64,000 nucleotides of DNA from Arthrobacter nitrophenolicus (GCF_000332815.1 NZ_AOFD01000010.1:33503-97502), one strand, 5' to 3'. Positions 17,568 through 28,284 are shown, numbered from the stretch's first letter. Translations and numbers: made by a program. Notes: generated from the sequence alone by a model not told the origin.

Positions 17568-18871
17568 CTAGGCGGCAGTCCGGAAGAACAGCTCCGTGAC
17601 GGTGGCCAGCCGGTGCGGGTCCTGCACGCCGCACAGCTCGCGGGCCGAATGCATGGAGAGCAGCGGCACCCCCACGTCCACAGTGCGGATGCCCAGCCGG
17701 GTGGCCGTCAGCGGACCGATGGTTGAACCGCACGGAATGGCATTGTTGGATACGAACTCCTGGTACGGCACCCCGGATTCGGAACACAGCCGGGCCCAGA
17801 AGGCGGCACCAAAAGCATCGGTGGCATACCGCTGGTTCGCATTGATCTTCAACAGCGGGCCGCCATTGAGCACCGGCAGGTTGGCCGGGTCGTGCCGCTC
17901 GGGGTAATTCGGGTGGACGGCGTGGCCGGCATCGGCCGACAGGCAGAACGACGACGCCATCGCCTGCCGCCGCTGGCTCACCGAGGCACCGAGCTGTCGG
18001 AGACGCGCACCAGGACGTCCTCAAGGATGGGCCCGCACGCACCGGAGCGTGAGTTGGAGCCGATCTCTTCATGGTCGAACGCTGCAAGGACGGCGACCGG
18101 CGCCCCCGGAGCGGCCCCGCCGGAGGCGTGGGCGACCAGCGCGGCAAGCCCCGCGTGCGTGGACGAAAGGTTGTCCAGCCGCCCGGACGCCAAGAACTCC
18201 CCCTTGCCCCCGAAAACCGCGGGGGCCTGCGTGTCCGCAATGACGACGTCGTACCCGCCGATCCGTGCCGGGTCCGGGGCCTTCCCGGGCACGGACGACG
18301 CCAAAACGGCCAGCAGGTCGAAGTCCGCCGGATTCCCCAGCCCCCACACCGGGTTCATGTGCCGCTGTTTGTCCAGGGTCAGCCCCTCGTTGACGGCGCG
18401 GTCCAGGTGAATCGCCAGCTGCGGGAACCGGAGCAGGGGACCGGTGGCGGTCAGGTGCTCGGTGCCGTCCAGCATCACCAGCCGCCCCGCCAGCTGCAGC
18501 TCCCGGTCCAGCCAGGAGTTAAGGAGGGGACCGCCGTACACCTCCACGCCGGCCTGGAGCCAGCCGTGGGAGCCGGTGGTGGGCTTGGGCTTGAGCTTGA
18601 AGGACGGCGAATCGGTGTGCGCGCCGAGGATATTGAAACCGGTGGTGGGTCCCGCACCCTCCGGCACCACCCAGGCGATCAGGGCACCGTCCCGGATGAT
18701 GAAGAACCGTCCCGGCCCGCCCTCCCACGGCTCCTGTTCATCCAGGCGCGTGAATCCGGCATCCTCCAGCCGCCGGCCCGCCTCATGCGCTGCGTGGAAG
18801 CTCGACGGCGATGCGCTGACGTAGGCGCCAAGGTCCTGGATGTGCTCGGTGGCGGAGGATTCGAAAGGCAT
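17568..18871 (-). CDS. M18 family aminopeptidase, frame broken once (near 17993)
   Basis: The first 290 residues (from ATG 18871) carry the M18 zinc-site motifs [18 protein letters not shown] and FDHEEIGS. After about 17993 the family sequence continues in another frame ([27 protein letters not shown]... and SMHSARE, the last zinc-ligand histidine). Adding one base between AGC and TCG restores [12 protein letters not shown] and a 434-residue enzyme of normal length. M18 enzymes are cytosolic dodecameric dizinc aminopeptidases, often cutting acidic N-terminal residues. It is convergent with the LAL gene, 22 bp between stop codons. Confidence 0.87.
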
Positions 18872-18922
18872 GGTTCCGAGTCTAGGGGGTGACGTTGAGC
18901 CCCGTCGTGTACCTTCCCTGGA

Positions 18923-19615
18923 TCAGTAGTCCGGGTTGCTGGGGACCACCAGGCCCGTCTCATACGCATAGACGACGGCCTGGACCCGGTCCCGGAGGTG
19001 GAGCTTGGTGAGGATCCGCCGCACATGCGTCTTCACGGTGGCCTCGGAGAGGAAATACCGGTGGGCGATCTCCGCATTGGAGAGGCCCTCGGCCATCGCC
19101 CCGAGCATCTCCGTTTCCCGCGGCGTCAGCTCAGCCAGCAGGGGATCGGGCGCGGGGGCAGCGGGCACCGGCCGGCCGGCACCCCGCACATACGTTTCCA
19201 GCAGCCGCTGCGTCACACGGGGAGCCACTACGGCGTCGCCGCTGGCCACTACCCGGACCGCGTGGATCAGGTCCTGCGGGGCCGCGTCCTTGAGCAGGAA
19301 TGCGGACGCGCCCGCCTGCAGGCCCGCGAAGGCGTACTCGTCCACGTCGAACGTGGTGAGGATGATGACCCGGGCGCTGGAACCGGCAGCGGTGATCGCC
19401 CGGGTGGCCTCGATGCCGTCCAGGACGGGCATCCGCACGTCCATCAGCACCACGTCGGGCTGGAGCTCTTTGGCCAGCTTCACGGCTTCCGCGCCATCGG
19501 ACGCCTCACCTGCGATCCGGAGGTCCTCCTCGCCCTCCAGGATCAGGCGGAACCCCATCCGCAGCAGGGGCTGGTCATCCACCAGCAGGACGGTGATGGG
19601 CGCATTGTCTGTCAT
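18923..19615 (-). CDS. NarL/LuxR-type response regulator
   Basis: The protein has 230 residues: a receiver domain with the acidic pair VDDQ, phospho-acceptor in [10 protein letters not shown], the switch Thr of ILTTFD and Lys of LLKDAA, then a LuxR helix-turn-helix ([40 protein letters not shown]). ATG 19615 overlaps the kinase stop codon as ATGA, so the two are translationally coupled. It is the last gene of an ABC ATPase-permease-kinase-regulator operon and probably controls that exporter. Confidence 0.93.
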   Translation of the reverse strand: MTDNAPITVLLVDDQPLLRMGFRLILEGEEDLRIAGEASDGAEAVKLAKELQPDVVLMDVRMPVLDGIEATRAITAAGSSARVIILTTFDVDEYAFAGLQAGASAFLLKDAAPQDLIHAVRVVASGDAVVAPRVTQRLLETYVRGAGRPVPAAPAPDPLLAELTPRETEMLGAMAEGLSNAEIAHRYFLSEATVKTHVRRILTKLHLRDRVQAVVYAYETGLVVPSNPDY

Positions 19616-20957
19616 GCCTTGCCTTGCAGTTCGTACGGATGGGTTGGTGTTTCGGTGCTGCCGTCCCCCGGCCAGGAGAGGACGGCGAGGACCCGCCAGC
19701 CGCGCCCGGTCCGGCCGGCCTCCACCGTGCCGGCGTAGATGCGGGCGCGTTCCGCCATCCCCGCCAGGCCCTGGCCGGTGCCGTAGGAGCCGCCGTGCGG
19801 GCCGCCCCCGTCGTCGGGCGCTGCCCCGGAACTCCCGCGCCGTCGTCGAGCACCTCGATGGTGACCATCCCGCCGGACACGGTGATGCTGACGTCCACCC
19901 GGGCCAGGGACCGTCCGTAGCGGAGCACATTCGTGAGCGATTCCTGCACGATCCGGTACACGGTGAGCTGGAAGGCGGCGTCATCGGGCAACGCGGGGCC
20001 GCTGTGTAAATAGTGCAGCGGCAGGCCGGCCGTCCGGAAGCCCTCCAGCAGCTTGGCCAGGCTGTCGCCGGCGGCCAGCGGCAGGCGGGGTGCAGCCGCA
20101 CCGGCATCATCGCGGAGGACGCCCAGGACACGCCGCATGTCCGCAAGGGCTGTCCGGCCCGTGCGGGACAGTTCCCCCAGCACCTCACCGGCCCGCTCGG
20201 GGCTTTTCCGGACCACGACGGCGGCACCGTCGGACAGGCTGACCATGACGGTCAGGGAGTGGGCGACGACGTCGTGCATTTCGCGGGCGATCCGGTTGCG
20301 TTCGTTCACGGAGGCAAGCTGCGCCGTACGGGCCGCCCACGCCGCCACCTCCTGTTCGTGTTCCCGCCGCTGCTTGACGCCGATGCCGATGCCGGTAGCA
20401 ATGACGTTCGACAGCGCAATGGTGGCTCCGGTGGCAATGCTGGTCAGGAGGTGGAAATCCCCCGGATTGACCCCGTGGTCCTGGACAAACGAGTTCTCCA
20501 TGGGTCCGACGGCGGCCAGCAGGTACAGGAGGGCAAGCGGTGCCGTGGCCACCGCCATGGTGATCAGCGCGAAGCGGCGCGTGTGCACCACCGCCACGGC
20601 ATAGAGCGAAAACCACAACCCGGCGGACGCATTGGAACCCCACGGGTGCAGCAGGGTGACCGCAACCTCCACCACCGCCACGAACGCCACCAGCCCCACC
20701 GGATGGGAGCGCCGCAGGAACATGGCGCCCGCCACCGCCACCAGCAGGGCTGCCGCGAGCCACGTGCCGGAGAGGACGGCATCAACCACCGTGGGCGCCA
20801 CCAGCAGTGCATAGCTGGAAGCCACCAGCGCATCCATGATCCGCGGGTGCTGGTAGAGGTAGCGCCGGATGAGCCCGCGCCGCCGGGCCGTGAGCTCTGC
20901 GAAGGACGCGTCAGCCTGTCCGGCTGCCGCGTCCTTCCCCGGTCCTTCCTGGTTCAT
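19612..20957 (-). CDS. Sensor histidine kinase (HisKA_3 type), frame broken once (near 19823)
   Basis: The N-terminal half has about five to six membrane segments. A dimerisation helix follows with the phosphorylated His in [15 protein letters not shown], then an HATPase domain ([21 protein letters not shown]). The frame is lost after VPG; with one base restored the chain continues through [22 protein letters not shown], the G2 box, to the TGA at 19612-19614 that overlaps the regulator start. The restored length is 448 residues. ATG 20957 was chosen for family fit; no clear Shine-Dalgarno is seen. It likely senses a cell-envelope signal through its membrane part, as in other exporter-linked actinobacterial systems. 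Confidence 0.87.
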
Positions 20958-20970
20958 TCGTGAGTGCAGG

Positions 20971-21866
20971 TCAGACGTCGCGTTTCTTGAGCACAATCAG
21001 CGCCGGTACCAGGAATACCAGCACGTAGCCCAGGAAGATCAGGCCGCCCTGCCAGGGATCGATGACACCGTCCGTGTGGCCGATGGAGAGGAAGCGGCCG
21101 CCGGCGTCACTGGGAATGTACTGCGGGACGTATTTCCAGAATTCGCCCGGAATGAGCGTCAGGAAACTGGCCGCGATGGACAGCACGAAGAAGATGCCCA
21201 CCAGGACGGTGATCCCGCCGGCGGAGTTGCGGAGCAGCGTCCCCAGCGAGAGCCCGATCAGTGCCACCCCGGCAACGTAGAGCCCGCCGGTGAAGATGCT
21301 GTACAGCACGCCGTCCGTGGACCAGTCGAGGTCGAACCCGATGCCCTGGAAGACCGGCATGGCGATCAGGAACGTGGCCAGGCCCGCGATGGTGGTGATG
21401 ACGTAGGAGATCACGGCCAGGATGATGGCCTTGGCCACGAATGCCGGGGTGCGGCGCGGTACAGCGTTCATCGTGGAACGGATCATCCCGGTGGCGTACT
21501 CCGAAGCATGAACAGGACCGCCAGCGAGCCAAGGACCAGGATGCCGATCTGCAGGCCGGCGTTGGGCAGGTTGTAGAGGTCGAACCCGGATCCCGGCGGG
21601 AACGTCTGCTCCATCATTTCCGGCGTCAGGGTCTGGCCCTGGTCCCTGGCGTTGCGGATCATCTCGTCCAGGAACGTGTAGCGGATCAGGACGGCCAGTG
21701 CGCCCACGCCAACGATTGCCACCAGGGTGAGGAGCAGCAGGATGCGTGTGGACATCAGGGACCAGAGTTTGATCCATTCGGAGCGCAGGACGCCGCCGAA
21801 AGTGACCCCGCGGGTTCCCGCGGAGGAACGGACCGGGGCGGCAGGGGTTGTTGTCTGGATGCTCAT
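20971..21866 (-). CDS. ABC-2 type transporter permease, frame broken once (near 21507)
   Basis: From ATG 21866 the protein begins with a cytoplasmic N-terminus (GVLRSEWIKLWSLMSTR) and the first membrane helix, then a large external loop and a second helix (LGSLAVLFML), where the frame breaks. The rest (ASEYATGMIRSTMNAVPRR... to LIVLKKRDV) lies in another frame; one restored base joins them at FMASEYATGMIR. The restored length is 298 residues with six helices, normal for the permease of a BcrAB/NatAB-like exporter. It starts 5 bp after the ATPase gene. Confidence 0.87.
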
Positions 21867-21871
21867 CGTCC

Positions 21872-22819
21872 TTACTTTCCTGCCGTTGCCGGGGCTGCCA
21901 CTGCGGGGCCCCCGGTCAGGTGCGAATGGTATTCCACTTCGTCCTTGGTGAGGTCGAAGTAGGCGTCCTCCAGGGAGGACAGCTGCGGGGTGAGCTCGTA
22001 GACCAGGACGCCGCTGCTCAAAGCGACCTGGGCGATCTCGCGGGGTTCCAGTCCTGTCACCGTCAAGGTTTCCGGCTCGCTCTGGTCCACCGTGACGCCG
22101 TTGCCCGCCAGCAGGGACGCCAGCTGCGGGGCCGAGTCCGTGCGGACCAGGGTCCTGGCCTGCCGGGTGCCGGCGATGATCTCCTTGACCGGCGCGTCAG
22201 CAATGATGCGGCCACGCCCGATGACAATCAGGTGGTCGGCGGTTTGCGCCATCTCGCTCATGAGATGCGAGGAGAGGAAGACCGTCTTGCCCTGGTTGGC
22301 CAGGTAGCGCACCAGGTTGCGGACCCAGAGGACACCTTCCGGGTCCAGGCCGTTCACCGGCTCATCCAGGATGAGCGTCTGCGGGTCGCCCAGCAGGGCA
22401 GCGGCGATGCCGAGGCGCTGCCCCATGCCGAGGGAGAATCCGCCCGCCTTCTTGCGTGCCACGGCTTCCAGGCCCGTCATCTCGATGACTTCGTGGACCC
22501 GCTTCTTGGGGATGCTGTGGGTGGCGGCCATGGCCAGCAGGTGGTTGTAGGCGCTGCGCCCGGTGTGCACGGCCTTGGCGTCCAGCAGGGCGCCCACCTC
22601 GTGCAGCGGCGCTTTGTGCTCCGCGTACGGCAGGCCGTTGACGGTGACGGTTCCGGACGTGGGCCGGTCGAGTCCCATGATCATGCGCATGGTGGTGGAC
22701 TTGCCGGCACCGTTCGGCCCCAGGAAGCCCGTTACCTGCCCTGCCCGGACGGTAAAACTGACCCCGGCCACGGCGGTCTTCGCGCCATAGACCTTGGCCA
22801 GGTCGTGTGCCTCAATCAT
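21872..22819 (-). CDS. ABC exporter ATP-binding protein
   Basis: The protein has 315 residues: Walker A GPNGAGKST (about residues 34-42), a signature motif in the form FSLGMGQRLG, Walker B LILDEPVNGLDPEG, and the H-loop SSHLMSE. The C-terminal 90 residues are the extension common in BcrA-like ATPases of bacitracin and antimicrobial-peptide exporters. It is the first gene of a four-gene operon with permease, kinase and regulator, suggesting a drug- or peptide-responsive exporter. Substrate is not predictable. Confidence 0.92.
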   Translation of the reverse strand: MIEAHDLAKVYGAKTAVAGVSFTVRAGQVTGFLGPNGAGKSTTMRMIMGLDRPTSGTVTVNGLPYAEHKAPLHEVGALLDAKAVHTGRSAYNHLLAMAATHSIPKKRVHEVIEMTGLEAVARKKAGGFSLGMGQRLGIAAALLGDPQTLILDEPVNGLDPEGVLWVRNLVRYLANQGKTVFLSSHLMSEMAQTADHLIVIGRGRIIADAPVKEIIAGTRQARTLVRTDSAPQLASLLAGNGVTVDQSEPETLTVTGLEPREIAQVALSSGVLVYELTPQLSSLEDAYFDLTKDEVEYHSHLTGGPAVAAPATAGK

Positions 22820-22985
22820 TGGATATTCCTCCGGTCGGCAGCGCAGGGCTGCGGATGGGTCCAGCTCGGTGGTGTACCCCTTACGCTACTGACGCAGCGG
22901 TCCCTTTTCGCCTTCCTCAGGGATGATTCAGGGGCGAACCAGGGTAGTCCCCCTGGATGACCGGCAGCCCGGGGGACTCAGCGGG

Positions 22986-24468
22986 TCAGGTGTGGGGCGA
23001 GTAGTAGGCCAGGGCCCTGGGGAGCACCCTGTACTCCACGCTGCGCACCCCTGCCAGGGCCTCGCCGTCGACAGCCAGGGCCATGGGTGCCCCGCCCGCG
23101 TCGATGCGAACTTCCGTGGCTTCCCTCAGGTGCGTGATCCTGGAACCTGCCACCGTCCCCGTCAGGACGGACCACAGCAGCCGCAACCTGGCGAACGACT
23201 CATCCGCAGTGATCAGCCGGACGTCCAGCACGCCGTCATCCATGACGGGCCGGAGCAACGGCGCGTGGTCCCGCGGGTAATACCGGCCGCGGCCCACGTA
23301 GGCGATCCACACCCGGTGCGGCACACCGTCCACGCTCAGCGTGACGGGGGTTCCGGCGGCGAAGGTCCGGAACATGGCGATAACCCCGGCGAGGGGCTTG
23401 CCCAAAGCCGCCTGCAAGTGCTCCCGCCGCCGCACGAAGTTCGGGTACAGGCCAACGCTGGACGTGTTCAGCATGAGCAGTTCCGTCACCTCCGGCTGTC
23501 CGGGGAGCCCCCGCTCCGCCCGGACGATGCCGATGTCCGCCAGGGCTGCCTCGCCCCTCGACGCCGCCGCAACTGCTTCCTTGAGGCTGCCGGTGCCGGC
23601 ATCACGGGCAAAGTGGTTCAGGGTTCCGCCGGGCAGGACCAGGAGGGGAATCGAACGTTCGACGGCGGCGGCGGCCGCTGCTCCAACGGTTCCGTCGCCG
23701 CCCCACACTCCCAGCGCACGGGTGCCCGGCCATTCGGCTGCGGCGGTGATGGCCTCGAGGAGATCTTCCCCAGGCGGGACCGTAATGATATGCGCTTTGG
23801 GGAATACATCGCGCAGTGCCGCCGCCGTTTCCTCCCGGAAGGATCCTCCAAGGTGTTCACCACAATGCTCAGGCCTTCCCCGCCCGGCAGTTCGGGTGCC
23901 TCGGTCCAGGTTCTCGACGTTTGCGGGAAGGGTGGCCGCACCGGCCACCAGTGCCGGGTCACGAAGCTGCTCCCGCCCCGAGCGCTGATCCGAAGAAGAC
24001 GTCGGACGGCCAGTGTGCGCCCGTGTGCACCCGGGAATAGGCCACTCCAATCGCTGCGGGCGCCAGCGCGGCGCCGATGGCCGGCCGCACGAGGCCTACG
24101 CCAACGGCAAAGGCAATGGCGGATGCCGAGTGCCCTGAGGGCATGGAGGAACTGGTGGGCTGTGGATGCACAAAACGGAAGACGGGCAGGTGCTCCGGCA
24201 GGGGCCGGGTCCGGGGGAGCAGGGTCTTGAAGATTCCGTTGGTCACCGCCGACGCCACCGCCTGGGCCAGCAGCCCATGCAGTGCTGCGCGGCGGGTCTT
24301 GCCCGGAAACGCGGCCATCAGGGCTGCGACGGCCATCCAAAGTTTGCCGTGGTTGGCCGAGGCCGAGAGCCTGCGGAAGAAATCATCATGGTTTCCTCCG
24401 GGCAGGTCTGATACATGCCGCACCAGGTATCTATCGAGCCGGCCGATCCACCGGTGGCTGTGACGCAT
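22986..24468 (-). CDS. PAP2 phosphatase / diacylglycerol kinase fusion, frame broken twice (near 23964 and 23848)
   Basis: The N-terminal half (24468 to about 23964) is a PAP2 lipid phosphatase with motifs KTLLPRTRP, PSGHS and SRVHTGAHWPSD. The C-terminal half (about 23848 to 22986) is a DAGK catalytic domain with GGDGTVG and a LPGGTLNHFARD loop. A bridge of about 40 residues lies in the third frame. Two restored bases, one in a GGG run (NTLGGSFREE), give a single 494-residue protein, the normal size for this bifunctional actinobacterial family. PAP2 removes and DAGK adds a lipid phosphate; which lipid is used is not known. ATG 24468 has GGAG a few bases upstream. Confidence 0.83.
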
Positions 24469-24526
24469 GAGCTCCGCATGCCCCCAGACTACCCCCAGCC
24501 GGTGGGCATCCTCCTGCCCGTGCCGG

Positions 24527-25732
24527 CTAGGTGCCGTCAGCCTTGGCAGGGAGAGGTTTTGCCGCTCCGGCCAGCAGGAGCGCCAGCACAATGGGGGCCA
24601 TGATGGCCAGAAGAGCGAGGTGGATCCCGGTGAGGTCGCCAAGGTAACCCAGGAGGGGCGGCCCGGCGAGGAACGATATATAGCCGAGAGTGGATACGAC
24701 GGAGACCCGGGCTGCGGAGTGCTTCGGGTCGTCCGCGGCAGCGGACATACCCATCGGGAAGGCCAGCGCGGCGCCCACGCCCCATAAGGCAGCCCCCGCG
24801 GCCGCAAGCCACACATTCCCCGCGAGCACGAACAGGCCCAGGCCGGCTGCCGCCGCCGCCATGCTGGCCCTCAGGACGGCGACCCGCCCGTACTTGTCGA
24901 TCACCCGTCCCCCCAGGAACCGCATCGCTGTCATAGCAAGGACAAAGAGGGCAAACATGAGGGCACCCGTGGACTCGGAGGTTCCCAGCCCGTCCACGGA
25001 GGCCTTGGCAATCCAGTCATTGCCGGCACCCTCCGTGAGGGTGGCCCCGAGGACCACCACGCCAATGAGCAGCGTCCGGCTGTCCCGCCACGCGGACGGG
25101 CCCTTCGCCTGCTTTGCTTCCCCTTCGGAAGTGGCTGCGGGGACATGGGGGAGGAAGTGGCGCGGGGCGATCATGGTCACCAGTACCACCACGCCTGCGA
25201 TCACCAGCAGGTGCAGGGGCAGGTCCACTCCCAGGTTGGAGAGTCCGGCCCCGATCAGCGCACCCACGAAGGCCCCGCCGCTGAACGCGGCGTGGAACTG
25301 CGGCATGATGGTGCGCCGGAGTTTGTGCTCTACATCGGCGCCCTCGATGTTCTGCGAAACGTCCCACAGGCCAATGGCGATTCCGAAGAAGAAGAGCGCG
25401 ATTGCCGTGCCGGGAATGGATTCAAGGGATAGGGAAAGGGCGATGCCCACCCCAGCCGCGGCTGCCAGCAATCCGCCAAACCGGACGGTGTTTGCCGTTC
25501 CGATGCGGCCCACCACCAAACCGGCGGTGGGCAGTGCCAGCAGGGAACCGACGGCGGTGCACAGCAGCAGCGTGCCCATTTGCCCCGAGGTGATGTTCAA
25601 TGTTTCGGTCACCGCCGGAATCCGGGCAGCCCAGCTGGCGAAGACCAGTCCGTTGATGCCGAAGACCAGGAAAGTCGCCACTGCGGCTGCCTTGAGTCCG
25701 GCGTCCCGGACCGTGTCCGTATTCGTGCTCAT
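24527..25732 (-). CDS. MFS transporter
   Basis: The protein has 401 residues with 12 predicted helices and a soluble loop in the middle (about residues 195-215, TSEGEAKQAKGPSAW). It resembles the YbjJ/fucose-permease branch of the major facilitator superfamily (FGINGLVFASWAARIPAVTETL). ATG 25732 overlaps the DeoR stop codon as ATGA, so both genes are translated from one transcript and the transporter is probably controlled by that regulator. A sugar or sugar derivative is a reasonable guess given DeoR, but not shown. Confidence 0.88.
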   Translation of the reverse strand: MSTNTDTVRDAGLKAAAVATFLVFGINGLVFASWAARIPAVTETLNITSGQMGTLLLCTAVGSLLALPTAGLVVGRIGTANTVRFGGLLAAAAGVGIALSLSLESIPGTAIALFFFGIAIGLWDVSQNIEGADVEHKLRRTIMPQFHAAFSGGAFVGALIGAGLSNLGVDLPLHLLVIAGVVVLVTMIAPRHFLPHVPAATSEGEAKQAKGPSAWRDSRTLLIGVVVLGATLTEGAGNDWIAKASVDGLGTSESTGALMFALFVLAMTAMRFLGGRVIDKYGRVAVLRASMAAAAAGLGLFVLAGNVWLAAAGAALWGVGAALAFPMGMSAAADDPKHSAARVSVVSTLGYISFLAGPPLLGYLGDLTGIHLALLAIMAPIVLALLLAGAAKPLPAKADGT

Positions 25733-26502
25733 ACATTCACTACTTCCACAGAGTATTCATCGAGTTGGGCGCGTTCTTCGGCGCTGAAAACCTTGTCTGT
25801 CACCATCACATCCACCCGCTCCAGGCCGGCGACCAGTACCCGGGCGTTGCTGTGCCACTTCGCGGCGGCAGCAGCGAGGATGACGCGCGTTCCCGATTCC
25901 AGCCCGGCCCGTTTCACGGCGGAATCTTCCAGGTCATGGGCCAGGAGTCCGTCCCTGGTGCTTACGGCGCAGGGCGTGATGATTGCCGTATCGAACCGCA
26001 GGGACCGGATGTTTGCCTCGGCCAGGGGTCCGCGGAAACACAGTTCACCGGGCACCACGTTTCCACCGGGGAGCAGGAGCCCGGGCCGGACGCCTGCCCC
26101 GGCGTCCTCACCGGCGGCAGCGTTCAGCGCCTGCAAGGACATGGGCATCAGCGTCAGGTCCCTGCCAGCCAGGGCACGGGCCACCTCCGTGGCCGTGCTC
26201 CCGCTGTCCAGCCAGACATGCTCACGGTCCCGCAGCAGGCCCGCAACAGCAGCCGCGATACGTCGCTTGGCGTCCTGGTCCTCCAGTTCGCGCTGCCCGT
26301 AACCGGGGTTGTCCCCGGGCCCCAGCAGGCTGCGGGCCCCGCCGTGCACCCGACGGAGCACCCCGTTGGCGGCCAGCACCTCAAGGTCGCGGCGGATGGT
26401 TGCTCCGGACGCGTTACAGGCCACAGTGAGCTCTTCGACGCTGACTTCGGCCCGCGCCCGCAGAAGGTCTGCGATTGCGCGGTGCCGCTCGTCCGTCTTC
26501 AT
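25729..26502 (-). CDS. DeoR/GlpR-family transcriptional regulator
   Basis: The protein has 257 residues from ATG 26502. The DeoR helix-turn-helix lies at 1-57 (KTDERHRAIADLLRARAEVSVEELTVACNASGATIRRDLEVLAANG, then VHGGA), and the sugar-isomerase-like effector domain follows with LDSGSTATEVARAL. DeoR proteins usually repress sugar uptake genes and respond to phosphorylated sugars. An inverted repeat spans its own start codon, which suggests autoregulation. No Shine-Dalgarno is seen, but TATCAT lies 8 nt upstream, so a leaderless mRNA is possible. Confidence 0.87.
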   Translation of the reverse strand: MKTDERHRAIADLLRARAEVSVEELTVACNASGATIRRDLEVLAANGVLRRVHGGARSLLGPGDNPGYGQRELEDQDAKRRIAAAVAGLLRDREHVWLDSGSTATEVARALAGRDLTLMPMSLQALNAAAGEDAGAGVRPGLLLPGGNVVPGELCFRGPLAEANIRSLRFDTAIITPCAVSTRDGLLAHDLEDSAVKRAGLESGTRVILAAAAAKWHSNARVLVAGLERVDVMVTDKVFSAEERAQLDEYSVEVVNV

Positions 26503-26528
26503 GCTCAAATGATAGCAATTCTTGAGCA
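26502..26528 (-). promoter_or_regulatory. Inverted repeat over the DeoR start codon, candidate operator
   Basis: TGCTCAA (26502-26508) and TTGAGCA (26522-26528) are 13 bp apart. The direct repeats TGATCATCG at about 26531 and 26543 lie just upstream. Both are AT-rich against the surroundings and may bind the DeoR protein. Confidence 0.5.
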
Positions 26529-26558
26529 ACTGATCATCGTTGTGATCATCGCTTGCCG

Positions 26559-28250
26559 TCAGCGGGCGCGCTCGACCCGCTTTTCGTCCCAGACGGGCTC
26601 GGCCGATTCATACACCTTGCCGTCGGAGCCGAACACGAGGAACCGGTCGAAGGTCCGTGCGAACCAGCGGTCGTGCGTCACGGCCAGGACGGTGCCCTCA
26701 AAGTGGTCGATGGCCCGTTCCAGCGCTTCAGCCGAATGCAGGTCAAGGTTGTCCGTGGGCTCGTCAAGCAGCAGCAGGGTGGCACCGCTGAGCTGGAGCA
26801 GCAGGATCTGGAACCGTGCCTGCTGCCCGCCGGAGAGCGACTCGTACTTCTGCTCCGACTGTCCGGCCAGGCCGTAGCCGTCCAAGGCACCGGCTGCGGC
26901 TTCCCGGCCCAGCCCCGAGCGGTGCTCGTCCCCGCGGTGCAGGATGTCCAGCAGCGTCTTGCCCAGAAGGTCGGGCCGCACATGGGTCTGCGCGAAGAAG
27001 CCGGGGCGGATGCGGGCCCCAAGTTTGACGGTCCCTTCATGCGGCACCTCCGCTATGTCCACGTCGGATACGGGCAGGTGCTCCCGCTCCGGGTCCGTGC
27101 CGCCGGTGGCAAGCAGCCGCAGGAAGTGCGACTTGCCGGACCCGTTGGAGCCCAGGACCCCAACCCGGTCACCGAACCAGACCTCCGTGGAAAACGGCTT
27201 CATCAGCCCGGTCAGTTCCAGCCGTTCCGCAACAATGGCGCGCTTGGCCGTGCGGCCGCCCTTGAGCCGCATCTGCACGTTCTGCTCAATGGGCAGCGCC
27301 TCCGGCGGCCCGGCCTCGAGGAACTTGGCCAGCCGGGTCTGGGCTGCGTGGTACCGGTTGGCCATATCGGAGCGGAAGGCTGCCTTGTTCTTGTACATGT
27401 TGACGAGTTCCTTGAGCTTGATATGCTCCTCGTCCCAGCGTTTGCGGAGCTCCTCGAACCGTGCGTTCCGGTCTGCCCGCGCTTCCACGTACGAGCCGAA
27501 TCCGCCGCCGTGGATCCATGCCGCAGCCCCGTTGATGCCGGGCTCCAGCGTCACGATCCGCCCCGCGGCATTGTTCAGCAGTTCACGGTCGTGGCTGATG
27601 AAGAAGACCGTTTTCCTGGACTCGTTGAGCTTCTCCTCGAGCCAGCGTTTGCCGGGCACATCGAGGTAGTTGTCGGGTTCGTCCAAAAGCAGCAGCTCAT
27701 CCGGTCCGGCGAACAGCGCTTCGAGGACCAGCCGCTTCTGCTCACCGCCGGAAAGGCTCGACGCCGGGCGGTGCTGGGCGCGGTCAAAGGGGAGTCCCAG
27801 CGCGGCCATGCATACCTCATCCCAGACGGTCTCCACGTCGTATCCGCCGGCGTCGCCCCAATCGACGATGGCCTGGGCGTACCGCATCTGGGTGGGCTCG
27901 TCGTCGTGCTCCATCATGGCCAGTTCGGCCTCGTCCACCTCGCGGGCGGCGGCAGCCAGCGCCGGCGGGGCGGCGGAAACCAGCAGGTCGCGCACTGTGG
28001 ATCCGTCCCGGACCTGTCCCACGAACTGGCGCATGATGCCCATGCTTCCGGACCGTCCGATGACGCCCTCATCAGGGGTGAGGTCTCCGGCGATAATCCG
28101 GAACAGCGTGGTCTTGCCCGTCCCGTTGGGTCCGATCAGCGCAGTCTTGGTGCCGTCCGGAACCTTGAAGGTGACCCCATTCAGCAGCTGGGTGCCGTCG
28201 GAGAGGAAATAGTCGATGCCGGAAACGTCAATATGGGCCACGCAGTCCAT
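26559..28250 (-). CDS. ABC-F family ATPase
   Basis: The protein has 563 residues with two ABC domains on one chain and no membrane part. The first has Walker A GPNGTGKTT, signature LSGGEQKR and Walker B LLLLDEPDNYLD; the second has GSNGSGKSH, LSGGQQAR and LLLLDEPTDNLDL. The inter-domain linker (about 240-310, rich in Arg/Lys/Glu) is the P-site tRNA interaction motif region. ABC-F proteins act on ribosomes as translation factors or antibiotic-protection factors. ATG 28250 is preceded by GGGAAG. A hairpin lies between this gene and the PBP gene upstream; no resistance phenotype can be inferred. Confidence 0.9.
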   Translation of the reverse strand: MDCVAHIDVSGIDYFLSDGTQLLNGVTFKVPDGTKTALIGPNGTGKTTLFRIIAGDLTPDEGVIGRSGSMGIMRQFVGQVRDGSTVRDLLVSAAPPALAAAAREVDEAELAMMEHDDEPTQMRYAQAIVDWGDAGGYDVETVWDEVCMAALGLPFDRAQHRPASSLSGGEQKRLVLEALFAGPDELLLLDEPDNYLDVPGKRWLEEKLNESRKTVFFISHDRELLNNAAGRIVTLEPGINGAAAWIHGGGFGSYVEARADRNARFEELRKRWDEEHIKLKELVNMYKNKAAFRSDMANRYHAAQTRLAKFLEAGPPEALPIEQNVQMRLKGGRTAKRAIVAERLELTGLMKPFSTEVWFGDRVGVLGSNGSGKSHFLRLLATGGTDPEREHLPVSDVDIAEVPHEGTVKLGARIRPGFFAQTHVRPDLLGKTLLDILHRGDEHRSGLGREAAAGALDGYGLAGQSEQKYESLSGGQQARFQILLLQLSGATLLLLDEPTDNLDLHSAEALERAIDHFEGTVLAVTHDRWFARTFDRFLVFGSDGKVYESAEPVWDEKRVERAR

Positions 28251-28284
28251 CTTCCCACGCCCCACCCATGAGTTTTTGCCCGGA

